From Planctomycetaceae bacterium UBA2671 (lineage in GTDB: Bacteria > Planctomycetota > Planctomycetia > Planctomycetales > Planctomycetaceae): 33,340 bases of DNA. Of the stretch, positions 16,795-25,871 are shown piece after piece; position 1 is the first letter of the stretch, and every line of letters starts with the position of its first letter. Position numbers and translations under genes: made by a program. The stretch lies in assembly GCA_002359185.1 (NCBI GenBank), contig DEML01000114.1, positions 37,609 through 70,948 on the forward strand, in the 5' to 3' direction. The notes under the pieces were generated by a model. That model saw nothing but the letters and a program-made list of their open reading frames with translations, did no database searches and was not told the DNA's origin.

Positions 16795-17580
16795 ATGCCA
16801 CTGCTGGAATGTATTGATCTGGTGAAGGACTACCCGGGCGGAAAACGAGCCGTTGATGGAGTCAGTTTTGATATTGAACGAGGCGAAATCGTCGGGCTGC
16901 TCGGTCCGAACGGAGCTGGGAAATCGACCACCTTCAAGATGACCTGTGGTCTGGTCACACCGACCGAAGGCAAGGTTCTACTCAATGGCAAAGATGTGAC
17001 CCGCTGGCCGATGTACAAACGAGCCCGACAGGGGATGGGCTATCTGCCGCAGGATGAATCTGTTTTCGGAAAACTGTCCGTAGCCGATAATATCCGGGCC
17101 ATTCTGGAATTCATGCCGCTCAGTTCTCGGGAACGCAAACATCGGACCGATGACCTGCTCGATCAGTTTGGTTTACTCGATAAGAAAAAGCAGATCGCAG
17201 GTACACTTTCCGGCGGCGAACGACGCCGACTGGAAATCGCCCGCTGCCTGGCCAGCGATCCCGAACTGATTCTACTTGATGAACCATTCACGGGGATTGA
17301 TCCGGTTACCATTAATGGTATTCAGGATATCATTTACGATCTGCGGGATCGCGGTATATCGATCTTGCTGACTGATCACCGGGAACGGGAAACGCTCACG
17401 ATTACCGATCGCAGCAATGTCATTTGCGCAGGCCGAGTGCTCGTTTCGGGTGATGCCGAGACGGTTCTCCGCGATGAAATGGCTCAGCGGCTGTACTTCG
17501 GGAGCCGGTTTGATGCTGATTCGATCATCGAAGAGAAGGGCAACTTTCGGGTAAAGATGCCTGTTAAAGATGCCGCTTGA
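16795..17580 (+). CDS. lptB: LPS export ABC transporter ATP-binding protein
   Basis: LptB powers extraction of lipopolysaccharide from the inner membrane through LptFG and the LptC-LptA bridge. The 261-residue ATPase has Walker A GPNGAGKST (37-45), Q-loop GYLPQDESVF (83-91), signature LSGGERRRLEIAR (138-150), Walker B LILLDEP (158-164) and switch His195. The YLPQDESVF and LLTDHRERETL stretches are typical of LptB rather than of other ABC importers. About 20 extra C-terminal residues are charged. A GGAGGG ribosome site is 5-6 nt upstream. The usual companions lptA and lptC are not adjacent. Its presence implies an LPS-like outer membrane. Confidence 0.94.
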   Translation: MPLLECIDLVKDYPGGKRAVDGVSFDIERGEIVGLLGPNGAGKSTTFKMTCGLVTPTEGKVLLNGKDVTRWPMYKRARQGMGYLPQDESVFGKLSVADNIRAILEFMPLSSRERKHRTDDLLDQFGLLDKKKQIAGTLSGGERRRLEIARCLASDPELILLDEPFTGIDPVTINGIQDIIYDLRDRGISILLTDHRERETLTITDRSNVICAGRVLVSGDAETVLRDEMAQRLYFGSRFDADSIIEEKGNFRVKMPVKDAA

Positions 17581-17612
17581 TAATTGGCAGCAGGAATTTG
17601 TTGTCATGTATT

Positions 17613-17641
17613 CTGGGGGCTTCGCTGCGCTTCGACCCCAG
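17613..17641. repeat. Short GC-rich palindrome between convergent genes
   Basis: CTGGGG-gcttcgctgcgcttcga-CCCCAG, followed by GCCACCCA. It resembles the GCCACC-ending GC-rich repeats at 1-43 and 11505-11587 and lies between lptB and the phosphatase gene. Confidence 0.6.
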
Positions 17642-17665
17642 CCACCCAGTTTAGGTAGTTCGGAG

Positions 17666-18964
17666 TTAACGGACTTTCATTACAACCAGAGTACAATCAT
17701 CGGCCTGGCTGGTTGTGCCTGTGAATTCGTGGAGTTGATTGACGACCGCATCGACGATGGTTGTCGAATTCAAATCGCAGCGGCCAACGATTGCTCCCAG
17801 ACGGTCCATGCCGAATTGAGTTTCATCGGAGCCGAACGCTTCGATGATTCCATCAGTGTAGAGGACGACTCGATCGCCCGAAGTCAGCTTGACTGTGGCA
17901 TCGTCATATGTGATTTCCGAGCTGATTCCCAGCGGGATACGGCCTGCGCGATCAAGAGTGGAAACCGGAGAGGCTCCACATTTGCGATGAACAGGCGGGT
18001 TGTGGCCAGCTGAGGCGTATGTCAGCGATTTATCCTGCGGATTATAAATGGCATAAAAAGCTGTGACGAAGATACCGCTTCTGGTTGTAAAGTTCTGGCA
18101 GAGATGCTTGTTGATATACGTCAAGAACTGACTGGGCAACTTCTGTGGACCCGAATAGGTATGGGCGATGGTGTGCATAATCGCCATCACGACCGCGGCT
18201 GGTGTGCCGTGGCCACTCACATCGGCAATGAAAATTCCGAGCCGACCATCTTCGAGTGGGAAGAAATCGTAATAGTCGCCACCTGCTCTTGCAGAGGGTT
18301 CGTAATACGTGGCCAGTTCGAGATTCGGAACTTCTGGCACCGATTCCGGCAGGAGATCGCGTTGGATCTGTCCGACGGTTTTCAGTTCCCGATCGACGGC
18401 TTTATACGCGACACTCAGTTCCTGAGCTTTGATCAGATTCTGAACCGCCTTTCCGAACAGGTTCCCTAACCAGACCAGCGCAGAGAGATCTTCCTGCTGA
18501 AACCCGTTGGGTTCGGCCTTCATACCGACAATCATTTGACTGGCTTTACCCTTATTGAATAAGGGGATCGTACGAAGCGAGTTCATCTCGCCGAGAATAT
18601 CGCGATCATTTTCGCTGAGTTCATCAGTCAGATCATTGACAATAGTCGGTTCTCCATTGAGGCAAAGGTTTTTCAGCAGGCCATCACCGAGGGGTTCAAA
18701 GTTTTCGAGATTCCCCCATGGGAGAACTGGTTTATCCCAGTTACCCATGCAGGCGTAGAAGACTTCATCTGAATTCATGTCGGGTCGAGCGAGCGCGATG
18801 ACTCGATCGACCGGATAGAACTGTCGTATTCGCTTGATGTATTCCCGCACGATATCGGTTGGGTCTGTGTACTTACTGATTTCCCGCATCATGTCGGTCA
18901 CATCCTGCAAAGGAGATGTGGCCAGGGTTGCGGAGAAGGGGAGTGTGTTTTCTTCGATTGGCAT
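17666..18964 (-). CDS. GAF-domain SpoIIE/RsbU-type serine phosphatase
   Basis: A 432-residue PP2C-like phosphatase that in characterised systems dephosphorylates an anti-anti-sigma (STAS) protein in a partner-switching pathway. A GAF-like sensor domain spans about 30-180, a short helical linker 180-205 contains QIQRDLLPESVP, which is typical just before these catalytic domains, and the SpoIIE domain spans about 215-432. Metal-binding Asp residues are visible in RAGGDYYDFF (Asp230) and FIADVSGHGTPAA (Asp248), with YTDGIIEA and DDCTLVVMKV near the end. It follows the propeller gene by only 14 nt, so the two form an operon. No STAS, anti-sigma kinase or sigma factor gene is in the window. Confidence 0.92.
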   Translation of the reverse strand: MPIEENTLPFSATLATSPLQDVTDMMREISKYTDPTDIVREYIKRIRQFYPVDRVIALARPDMNSDEVFYACMGNWDKPVLPWGNLENFEPLGDGLLKNLCLNGEPTIVNDLTDELSENDRDILGEMNSLRTIPLFNKGKASQMIVGMKAEPNGFQQEDLSALVWLGNLFGKAVQNLIKAQELSVAYKAVDRELKTVGQIQRDLLPESVPEVPNLELATYYEPSARAGGDYYDFFPLEDGRLGIFIADVSGHGTPAAVVMAIMHTIAHTYSGPQKLPSQFLTYINKHLCQNFTTRSGIFVTAFYAIYNPQDKSLTYASAGHNPPVHRKCGASPVSTLDRAGRIPLGISSEITYDDATVKLTSGDRVVLYTDGIIEAFGSDETQFGMDRLGAIVGRCDLNSTTIVDAVVNQLHEFTGTTSQADDCTLVVMKVR

Positions 18965-18978
18965 AACGAAATCCCATT

Positions 18979-20694
18979 TTATGGAGCGGGGACAGGTTCT
19001 GTTTTTCTGATATCAAAGGCCGCCATCTGGCGATGATCGCGCACGTAGACGATGCCGTCGGCTAATGCCTGGGGATTCCAGACTTTGCTGGAGTTTGGCA
19101 GGACCATCATCGAAGTGAGTTCGCGGAATTCGGTGGGGTTCGGCTCGATCATATGCAGATTGCCATCTTCTGCCATGACGAGAATTGTACCGTCGGCATA
19201 GACAAGTTGCCCATGTCCAAAGCGGCCTGCTTTCCATTGTTTCTTGCCCGTCAGTGGCTCGATGCACATCATGATGCCTTCATCGAGTCCGTAGATATAA
19301 TCATCCCGGTAAATCACACTGGTAAATTTACTGCGGAGTGTCCGTTCTTCATGCCAGACTTTTTCCACTGTCCATAAGATTTTCTCGACACCCTCGGCAT
19401 TGGTCTGAGTTGTTTTCTGCACATCGACGACTGCACTTCCCATCGCATAGCTGGCTGAAATGAAAATGTGATGTCCATCATCGAGCAGTACTGGTTGAGC
19501 AGAGTTCACGTCTGCTCCATTCTCGAAAGGGTAATGCCAGAGGGTCTCCCCAGTTTGGATATCACAGGAGCGGAGGCCTTTGCCTTCAAAGATTATCAAT
19601 TGCTCGACATCGTGAATGTTCATCACGATGGGAGAGCTGTAGCCACAATGATTGGATTTATTTTCCTCGGTATATTTGGATAAGCCTGCGGCCTGCCAGA
19701 TTGTTTTTCCGGTATCGGGGTCGAGAGCCATCAAGCCGTCGCCATCTGGTGCACCCGGGTTGAAGATGACTTTATCTTCCAGAACCAATGGGCTGGATGA
19801 TTGACCCCAGATAACATTGGGGATGTTGAGATCCTGCAGCAGATTTCGGGACCAGATGACTTTTCCAGTGAAGAAATCGAGGCAGATCGCATCTCCTGCT
19901 GCTCCGGCGACATAAACGCGTCCCTCGGAAATGGTTGGTGTCGTACGCGGTCCGAGTCCTCCCATCGCTTCGTAGAATCGAGCCGGGTAGGCGTGAATCC
20001 ACTTGAGTTGACCAGTGGTGGTGTCGTAGCAGGTAACCGCTTCCTGATTTTCTCGTTGTTCGAGGGTAATTAATGAATTGCCGACGACAGACATCGAGGC
20101 ATAGCCTTCGCCGACATCTGTTCTCCAGAGTTCCCTGGGAGGCTTTGCCTGCCAGTCTTTGTTCAACGGGGGACTGACCAGGATGCCATCAAAATTTCTT
20201 CCGCGGTAGGCGGGGAAATCTGTGGGAGATTCTTCATAAATTCCGACAGCTTCCTGAGTTGGACTGGCCTGTGCCTGTTGAAGAACTGGAGGCGGTTCCC
20301 AACGGTAAACGAAATTCGCTTTCATGTCGCCATCAAATTCGACACTGCGAATGGAAGCTGCCCAGCCGACACCGATGAGAAGCAGGGGAATCATGATCGT
20401 CAAAACTGTTCGTCGGGAATAAAATGATAAGAATGTAAACCAGAATGCCAGAATCATTCCTAAAAGTGCAGACATGGCAAACGAAATCAGGTTCACCAGA
20501 GCATCGCCCTGAATGGGATCGAAGAAAAGTTGAGCCCAAAGTAATCCCAGACCCAAGACAACTATGGCGAAAATTGGAAATTTTGAGGAACGATACCACC
20601 TCAATTTTGGAGGGGGATTTGTTCCAGAATCGGAATGCAGCTTAGTAGTTGAACTTGAGGAATTTGGAGTGGGATTATCAGAAGTTTCGTTCAT
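18979..20694 (-). CDS. Membrane-anchored PQQ-like beta-propeller protein
   Basis: A 571-residue protein with three predicted N-terminal membrane helices (about 37-57, 66-92 and 97-112) after a Ser/Thr/Pro-rich start. An extracytoplasmic beta-propeller of PQQ-binding-like repeats follows from about residue 190. Repeat units show the GxxxWxx pattern: TTGQLKWIHAYPA, FTGKVIWSRNL, DTGKTIWQAAG, QTGETLWHYPF and LTGKKQWKAGRF. The fold is shared by BamB and by PQQ dehydrogenases. The dehydrogenase catalytic residues cannot be confirmed, so a scaffold or sensor role is as likely. It is first in an operon with the SpoIIE-type phosphatase, which suggests linked signalling but does not prove it. Confidence 0.85.
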   Translation of the reverse strand: MNETSDNPTPNSSSSTTKLHSDSGTNPPPKLRWYRSSKFPIFAIVVLGLGLLWAQLFFDPIQGDALVNLISFAMSALLGMILAFWFTFLSFYSRRTVLTIMIPLLLIGVGWAASIRSVEFDGDMKANFVYRWEPPPVLQQAQASPTQEAVGIYEESPTDFPAYRGRNFDGILVSPPLNKDWQAKPPRELWRTDVGEGYASMSVVGNSLITLEQRENQEAVTCYDTTTGQLKWIHAYPARFYEAMGGLGPRTTPTISEGRVYVAGAAGDAICLDFFTGKVIWSRNLLQDLNIPNVIWGQSSSPLVLEDKVIFNPGAPDGDGLMALDPDTGKTIWQAAGLSKYTEENKSNHCGYSSPIVMNIHDVEQLIIFEGKGLRSCDIQTGETLWHYPFENGADVNSAQPVLLDDGHHIFISASYAMGSAVVDVQKTTQTNAEGVEKILWTVEKVWHEERTLRSKFTSVIYRDDYIYGLDEGIMMCIEPLTGKKQWKAGRFGHGQLVYADGTILVMAEDGNLHMIEPNPTEFRELTSMMVLPNSSKVWNPQALADGIVYVRDHRQMAAFDIRKTEPVPAP

Positions 20695-20856
20695 TTAACA
20701 GTTCCCAACGAGCATTGTGGAGTATTGAGTCATCTTAGGCAGAAGGTATTACTCCGGAAACCCCATTTGCGTTGTGTAAGAATGAGAACAATGGGAATTT
20801 TCGGTGTCGCATCAGACTGTGTTGATGACAAAGAATGGTGTTGATCTCTGTTCGAC

Positions 20857-21762
20857 TTGAAACTGAGGAATAATCAGGGAGAATACATTTTCATTCCTTA
20901 CCTTGTTTATTCTTCCACAGGAACCGCTGTTGTGAAATTAAGTCATCTGCGAGAAGCGGTTCTGCCTCGATATCGGCGGAAGTATCCGATCTACGGGCCA
21001 GCCGAGGCGGAAAAACTTCGGACAGCTTCGCGATTCAATGCCGAATTGATGGACGTGATTCGTCCGTTTGTCCAACCGGGCATCCGAACCTCAGAACTTG
21101 ATGAAATCGCTCATCGTTACACCGTGGAGCATGGTCATGTGCCGGCTTGCCTGGGTTACAGGGGATATCCGAAAACGATCTGCACGAGCATTAATGATGT
21201 TGTCTGTCATGGCATTCCGGATGATACCGTTCTTCAGGAAGGGGATATCATCAATGTTGACATGACGACGATTGTCGATGGCTGGTATGGAGATCAGTCG
21301 GAAACGTTTTTAGTGGGGCAAGTGAGCGATGAGGCTCGTGCGGTCACTCAGGTCGCTTTTGATTCCTTATTCGTCGGCATTCGAGCCATTAAACCTTACG
21401 GCATGGTTTACGATATCGCCAAAGCGATTACGCGTTACGCCGAGGGGCGGGGTTATGGTGTCGTCAGAAATTATCAGGGGCATGGGATCGGACAGAAGTT
21501 TCATCAGGAACCGGGCATTCCCCATTTTCCACATGAATCGACGAAGAAAAGTATTGTCGTGCCCGGTTGCTGTTTCACGATTGAGCCAATGATTAATGTC
21601 GGTGGGGCGGAAACGCTTGTCGAGGGAGATGGCTGGACCGTGCGGACAAAAGACCGTTCGCTCTCTGCTCAGTTCGAACATCAAATTCTGATGACCGAGG
21701 AAGGCCCGGAAATTCTGACACTGACAAAACAAGGTCCGCAGGAAGGACATCGTTTCGTTTAA
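20857..21762 (+). CDS. map: Type I methionine aminopeptidase
   Basis: Removes the N-terminal methionine from new proteins. All five dinuclear-metal ligands are visible (numbers from the TTG at 20857): Asp135 (INVDMTT), Asp146 (WYGDQS), His209 (QGHGIG), Glu243 (TIEPM) and Glu274 (AQFEH), plus substrate His118 (VCHGIP). The start is uncertain. The longest frame opens with TTG at 20857 (301 residues); a GTG at 20932 preceded by AGGA would give 276 residues, beginning KLSHLREAVLPRYRRKYP. The latter may be the true start because the extra 25 residues look unlike the family. The extension before the catalytic core resembles the longer bacterial MAP forms. It stands alone. Confidence 0.95.
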   Translation: MKLRNNQGEYIFIPYLVYSSTGTAVVKLSHLREAVLPRYRRKYPIYGPAEAEKLRTASRFNAELMDVIRPFVQPGIRTSELDEIAHRYTVEHGHVPACLGYRGYPKTICTSINDVVCHGIPDDTVLQEGDIINVDMTTIVDGWYGDQSETFLVGQVSDEARAVTQVAFDSLFVGIRAIKPYGMVYDIAKAITRYAEGRGYGVVRNYQGHGIGQKFHQEPGIPHFPHESTKKSIVVPGCCFTIEPMINVGGAETLVEGDGWTVRTKDRSLSAQFEHQILMTEEGPEILTLTKQGPQEGHRFV

Positions 21763-21768
21763 TTTGTA

Positions 21769-21927
21769 AGGTGCGTTTCGACGCCTATCCTTTACACACA
21801 AGTCTGTTGTATTTCCAAGAAGGTGTAGGTCAGGCAGTGCCTGACCTACAGTTCTTACATTAATATCGATTAGATTTTAGACATTCATTTCAATATCAAT
21901 CTACAGAAAGGTGCGTCTAGACGCACA
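21769..21927. repeat. Cluster of three palindromic repeats
   Basis: The 212-bp gap between map and the MoxR gene holds a decayed GGTGCG-family copy (21769-21790), a perfect loopless GTAGGTCAGGC-family palindrome (TGTAGGTCAGGC... at 21824-21850) and a second GGTGCGTC copy (21909-21927). Two families therefore sit side by side, as in the leuC-leuD spacer. Confidence 0.75.
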
Positions 21928-21974
21928 CTACAAATTTATCAAGCTGCCAGGCAGCGTTAGAACTATAAGATATT

Positions 21975-22943
21975 ATGATTGAACATGTTGAAGTTGGCGG
22001 AGTGACATTACACCTTTCTCAGCCGGATACCACCGAAAGTCCTTGGATTGGACAGGGGGAAGTCCTCAAGCAGATTCTGGCCTGTTGGCTGGTCGTTGAT
22101 AAATTGGATCAACCATTAACGCCTCGTCTGGTGGGGACGCCGGGAATCGGAAAAACGACATTGGCGATGGCGGCTGCCCGGGAACGTCAGCAGTCGGTTT
22201 ATATTTATCAATGCACGTCCGACACCCGCCCGGAAGATTTGCTGGTCACTCCCGTTCTGGGTGAAAAGGGGACGATTCAATATCACGCCTCGCAACTGGT
22301 CACGGCGATGCTGACGGGGGGCATTTGCGTGCTCGATGAAGGAAACAGGATGAATGAGAAGTCGTGGGCTTCGCTGGCTCCCCTGCTCGATCATCGTCGC
22401 TATGTCGAGTCGATTGTGGCCGGGATTACGATCAAGGCTCATGCCGATTTCCGTTGTGCTGTCACGATGAACGACGATGAATCGACCTTTGAAATTCCAG
22501 ACTATATTCTGAGTCGTCTGCAACCGACGTTGCAACTGACTTATCCGAGCAGAGATGATGAGATGGCGATCCTCAAATATCATCTTCCGTTTGCCGATGA
22601 CGAACTGCTCGATTTGACGGTTGAGTTCCTGCAGAAATCTCATCAACTCAAACTCGATTTTTCCACTCGCGATGGATTGAATCTGTTGCGATACGCTCTC
22701 AAACGAATCGCTCAGGATCCGAAGCACCCGCTGGCAAAAGAGGTCGCCTGGAGAGAATCTCTGGAGCGCTGCCTCGGAGATGATGCCCACGATCTGCAGT
22801 CACTGGCCGATAAAAAGAATCAGGCCCTCGGGGGAAGTTCGCTGCCCATGGGGCTGGGCGATTTTTTCTTTGATCCCAATGATCCCCTGCATCCGGATTA
22901 TGACGATGAGGACGATGATGACTACGAAGATGACGAAGACTAG
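21975..22943 (+). CDS. MoxR-like AAA+ ATPase
   Basis: A 322-residue AAA+ ATPase of the MoxR/AAA_5 group, chaperone-like enzymes that usually work with a von Willebrand factor A protein to insert metal or mature partner proteins. Walker A GTPGIGKTT is at 54-62, Walker B GGICVLDEGNRM at 115-126 and the sensor-type Asn in CAVTMNDD (near 160-167). The SRLQP segment probably carries the arginine finger. The lid domain follows to about 290. The extreme C-terminus is a strikingly acidic tail of about 15 Asp/Glu/Tyr residues. No VWA gene or other MoxR partner is next to it, which is unusual. The ribosome site is weak. Confidence 0.9.
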   Translation: MIEHVEVGGVTLHLSQPDTTESPWIGQGEVLKQILACWLVVDKLDQPLTPRLVGTPGIGKTTLAMAAARERQQSVYIYQCTSDTRPEDLLVTPVLGEKGTIQYHASQLVTAMLTGGICVLDEGNRMNEKSWASLAPLLDHRRYVESIVAGITIKAHADFRCAVTMNDDESTFEIPDYILSRLQPTLQLTYPSRDDEMAILKYHLPFADDELLDLTVEFLQKSHQLKLDFSTRDGLNLLRYALKRIAQDPKHPLAKEVAWRESLERCLGDDAHDLQSLADKKNQALGGSSLPMGLGDFFFDPNDPLHPDYDDEDDDDYEDDED

Positions 22944-22947
22944 TATT

Positions 22948-23019
22948 ATACAAGCACGAAGCGCAAGCGAGTGTGTTAATAAACGTGCGGACACACTCGC
23001 TTGCGCTACGTGCTTGTAT
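22948..23019. repeat. Inverted repeat, ACAAGCACGAAGCGC family, second copy
   Basis: 29-bp arms at 22948-22976 and 22991-23019 with one mismatch (CTTCG versus CTACG). It begins 4 nt after the MoxR stop codon. The rest of the 370-bp gap to the next gene (23020-23313) shows no clear feature. Confidence 0.92.
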
Positions 23020-23313
23020 ATATTTCCCCTTGAATTACCAGACAATACTGTGCATTTGCTTTGCGTACGTACACAAAGTTAGTTCGGAATTGCCTAGGAA
23101 CCGGTTTTACGGTTTGCCCTGACTCGGTTTGCCCGTAAAATATCGATATGTCTGTAATTGTTAAAACTTGTTAAAACGAGCATTGGAAAATTCAGAACTA
23201 GCGATCGGGATTTTTATTCGTGTCATAGAATCCATCCTCCTAACTTTCCTCCATCTGCCTGCCTGAATATCGTGACAACATCCGTACCAACAACGTTTTC
23301 GACCGAGTTGCCC

Positions 23314-24459
23314 ATGGCATTCGATTTTTCGTTTCCGACACGCGTGGTTTTTGGTTCGGGGTCTTTGAATCAGCTGGGGAGACTTGTCCGGGATTATCAG
23401 GGATCGCATGTCTTCTTAATTACCGATCAGGGACTGGCGGCTGCCGGGCATGAACAACGGGCGGTCGACTCACTCAAAGAAGCGGGCCTCTCCTGCACAC
23501 TTTTCGATGGCGTGACGCCGAATCCCACAACAGACGATGTCCAGCGGGCAGTCGATTCGATTAACGGTCAATCGATTGATTTTATTGTCGGACTTGGTGG
23601 TGGAAGCAGCATGGACTGTGCCAAGGGTGTCAATTTCCTACTGACCAATGGCGGTCGAATGGAAGACTACTGGGGCGTCGGTAAAGCGACGAAACCGATG
23701 CTCCCCTTCATTGCGATTCCGACAACAGCCGGAACGGGAAGCGAGGCTCAGTCGTTTGCATTGATCGCCAATCCGGAAACACATATGAAGATGGCATGCG
23801 GCGATAAGAAAGCCGCGGCCAGAGTTGCGATTCTCGATCCTGAGCTGACATTGTCGATGCCTCCAAAAGTGGCCGCAGTGACGGCTGTCGATGCATTGAG
23901 TCATGCCCTCGAAACCTATGTCACCAAAAAACGGACCATTGTTTCCCGCATGTTTTCTCTGGAAGGCTGGAAGTTATTGACACAGGCTTTCCCGGTGATG
24001 TTCAAGAATTCGGAAGATGTGCAGTCTCGCGAGCAGATGTTACTGGGAGCCCACTGGGCGGGAGCGGCGATTGAACAATCGATGCTTGGGGCTGCTCATG
24101 CTTTGGCAAATCCGTTGACTGCTCATTTCAATACGATTCATGGGATCGCAGTCGGTGTCATGCTGCCTCATGTGATTCGGTTTAATGCGGAAGTTGTTCC
24201 TCAGTTATATGGAGAGTTGGCCGAGTCGATTGGGATATGTGCCGATGACGATCCTGAAGCGGGTGAACGGGTTGCCGAATATGCGCGGCATCTGGTTGAA
24301 CTGACAGGCTTACCCACGACTTTGAAAGATGCTGGAGTCGATCGCAGCAAATTCGCCGTAATGGCTGCCGAAGCTGCCAAACAGTGGACTGGAACATTTA
24401 ATCCCCGCCCCGTCGATGCCGAGAATTTACAGGAGTTGTACGAATGCGCGTGGAACTGA
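23314..24459 (+). CDS. Iron-containing alcohol dehydrogenase (group III)
   Basis: A 381-residue NAD(P)-dependent oxidoreductase of the Fe-ADH family. The N-terminal nucleotide-binding domain shows GLGGGSSMDCAKG (93-105) and IPTTAGTGSEA (135-145). The C-terminal metal domain contains AVDALSHALE and GAAHALANPLTAHFNTIHG, which carry the Asp and His metal ligands. The substrate (alcohol, aldehyde or sugar-like polyol) is not predictable. The frame opens at 23158, but the residues before MAFDFSFPTRVVFGSG look like non-coding translation, and the ATG at 23314 gives the normal family N-terminus; a GTG near 23270 remains possible. Its last 16 nt overlap the next gene, so the two are translationally coupled. 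Confidence 0.92.
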   Translation: MAFDFSFPTRVVFGSGSLNQLGRLVRDYQGSHVFLITDQGLAAAGHEQRAVDSLKEAGLSCTLFDGVTPNPTTDDVQRAVDSINGQSIDFIVGLGGGSSMDCAKGVNFLLTNGGRMEDYWGVGKATKPMLPFIAIPTTAGTGSEAQSFALIANPETHMKMACGDKKAAARVAILDPELTLSMPPKVAAVTAVDALSHALETYVTKKRTIVSRMFSLEGWKLLTQAFPVMFKNSEDVQSREQMLLGAHWAGAAIEQSMLGAAHALANPLTAHFNTIHGIAVGVMLPHVIRFNAEVVPQLYGELAESIGICADDDPEAGERVAEYARHLVELTGLPTTLKDAGVDRSKFAVMAAEAAKQWTGTFNPRPVDAENLQELYECAWN

Positions 24460-25616
24460 AATCACTCATCCAATTCACCTGCCTGGTGATTGTGACTTTG
24501 ATGCCTACACAAGCGATAGTGGCACAATCCCCCGATCAAACGGGAGACTGGGCCAGTTTTCGTAATGGGAACTCTCTGCATGGGGTCGCCACTTCTTCAC
24601 TGTCCGAAAAGCTGACACAACTGTGGACCTACGATTCCAAAGATGGCATCCCCGGCACTCCTGCCATTGTCGATGGACATGTTTACTGTGGGTTGCTTGA
24701 TGGATATGTCGTTTGCCTGAAACTGAAAACCGGCGAAGAGGTCTGGAAGTATCGATCGATTGAAGATGTCGATCCGAAATCGTTTGCTCCTGGTTTCAAA
24801 GCTGCTCCTCTGGTGACAGAATCCAGTGTTTTTATTGGCGATGAAGAGGGCATCTTTCATTGTATCGATCGTAAAACCGGCCAGAAGAAATGGACGCACG
24901 AAACATTTGGCGAAATCGTCAGCTCGGCTTCCATCATCGATGACCGCATCATTTTCGGATCTTATGATAACAGTCTGTACTGTCTGAAAGCGGAGACGGG
25001 TGAGGAGCTTTGGAAGTTTGAAACCGAAGGCTATGTGAACTGCACCCCGGCTATCATCAACGGCTTTACTTTCGTAACCGGTTGCGACGAACAGTTGCGT
25101 GTGATTGATGTGGTGACTGGCGAGCAGGTGAAAATCATGCCACTCAATACCTATCTCATCGCCTCACCTGCCATCATGGGCGACACTTTGTATGTCGGCA
25201 CATACGCCAGCGAAGTGATCGCCGTCAACTGGAAAAACCTGACGACCGAATGGGCTTATCGAGCCACGGTGGGGGAATTCCCTTATCACTCCTCTGCCGC
25301 GCTCACAAAAGAACTCGTGGTCGTCGGAGGGCGTGATAAAGTAGTGCATTGCATTAATCGTCTGAACGGTGAAGAAGTCTGGACGTTCGCGACACGCGGA
25401 AAGGTGGACAGCTCTCCGGTCATCGTGGGCGAGCGCGTTTTCGTCGGCAGCGATGATGGTCACATTTATGGACTGGATCTGAAAACCGGCAAGGAACTCT
25501 GGAAAGAACGCATCGGCCGAAAAGTGCCGGGTTCCCCAGCTGTCGGAGAACAGGTTCTGGTGATCGGGTCAGCAGAAACCAATGGCAAGTTGTATGCCTT
25601 TGGACAATCGCCATAA
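24444..25616 (+). CDS. Secreted PQQ-like beta-propeller protein
   Basis: A 390-residue exported propeller with a signal peptide at about 1-27 (LVIVTLMPTQAIVAQS). PQQ-binding-like repeats cover nearly the whole mature protein, with units such as KTGEEVWKYR, KTGQKKWTHE, ETGEELWKFE, LNGEEVWTFA and KTGKELWKERI. It is BamB/PQQ-like in fold and probably periplasmic. AGGAG about 8 nt before its ATG lies inside the end of the Fe-ADH gene, and the two genes overlap by 16 nt. This coupling suggests a shared process, but cofactor binding is not shown by the sequence. Confidence 0.88.
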   Translation: MRVELKSLIQFTCLVIVTLMPTQAIVAQSPDQTGDWASFRNGNSLHGVATSSLSEKLTQLWTYDSKDGIPGTPAIVDGHVYCGLLDGYVVCLKLKTGEEVWKYRSIEDVDPKSFAPGFKAAPLVTESSVFIGDEEGIFHCIDRKTGQKKWTHETFGEIVSSASIIDDRIIFGSYDNSLYCLKAETGEELWKFETEGYVNCTPAIINGFTFVTGCDEQLRVIDVVTGEQVKIMPLNTYLIASPAIMGDTLYVGTYASEVIAVNWKNLTTEWAYRATVGEFPYHSSAALTKELVVVGGRDKVVHCINRLNGEEVWTFATRGKVDSSPVIVGERVFVGSDDGHIYGLDLKTGKELWKERIGRKVPGSPAVGEQVLVIGSAETNGKLYAFGQSP

Positions 25617-25628
25617 TTGAAATAGACT

Positions 25629-25696
25629 GTAGGTCAGGCTGTGCCTGACGAAATAAGACGCGGAATTTGAATCAAATCGGGCAGTGTCTGAACTAA
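25629..25696. repeat. Decayed GTAGGTCAGGC-family repeat
   Basis: An intact left arm (TGTAGGTCAGGCTGTGCCTGAC, starting 25629) faces a degenerate right arm (GCAGTGTCTGAAC at about 25681). It lies just past the propeller gene. Confidence 0.65.
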
Positions 25697-25782
25697 ACCG
25701 ATTTCGATCAGAGAACCGGAGGATTTTGTCACAATCGGCAGAACAACTTGAAAGATACATCCTTTAAGATATTGAAAATTTA

Positions 25783-25849
25783 AACCGCAGATGAACGCGG
25801 ATAGACGCAGATATTTTGCATCCGCGTTCATCTGTGTTCATCTGCGGTT
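25783..25849. repeat. Inverted repeat, AACCGCAGATGAACGCGGAT family
   Basis: The left arm AACCGCAGATGAACGCGGAT (25783-25802) faces a longer right arm at 25820-25849 with the same unit plus an inserted ATCTGTGTTC. It lies in the 450-bp gap before the radical SAM gene. Only one copy is in the window. Confidence 0.8.
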
Positions 25850-25871
25850 CTCAATTCATGAGAAAAGTGAA

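Noticed and set aside
16795..17580. lptB as a generic amino-acid ABC importer ATPase
   Set aside because: The GYLPQDESVF and LLTDHRERETL segments fit LptB better and no importer permease or binding protein is adjacent.
22116..22790. Minus-strand open frame of 224 codons
   Set aside because: It is antisense to the MoxR ATPase, which has intact Walker motifs.
25791..25871. N-terminal 27 codons of a possible small ORF
   Set aside because: The codons fall in a repeat (AACCGCAGATGAACG family), so only the shorter frame from 25872 was kept, with low confidence.
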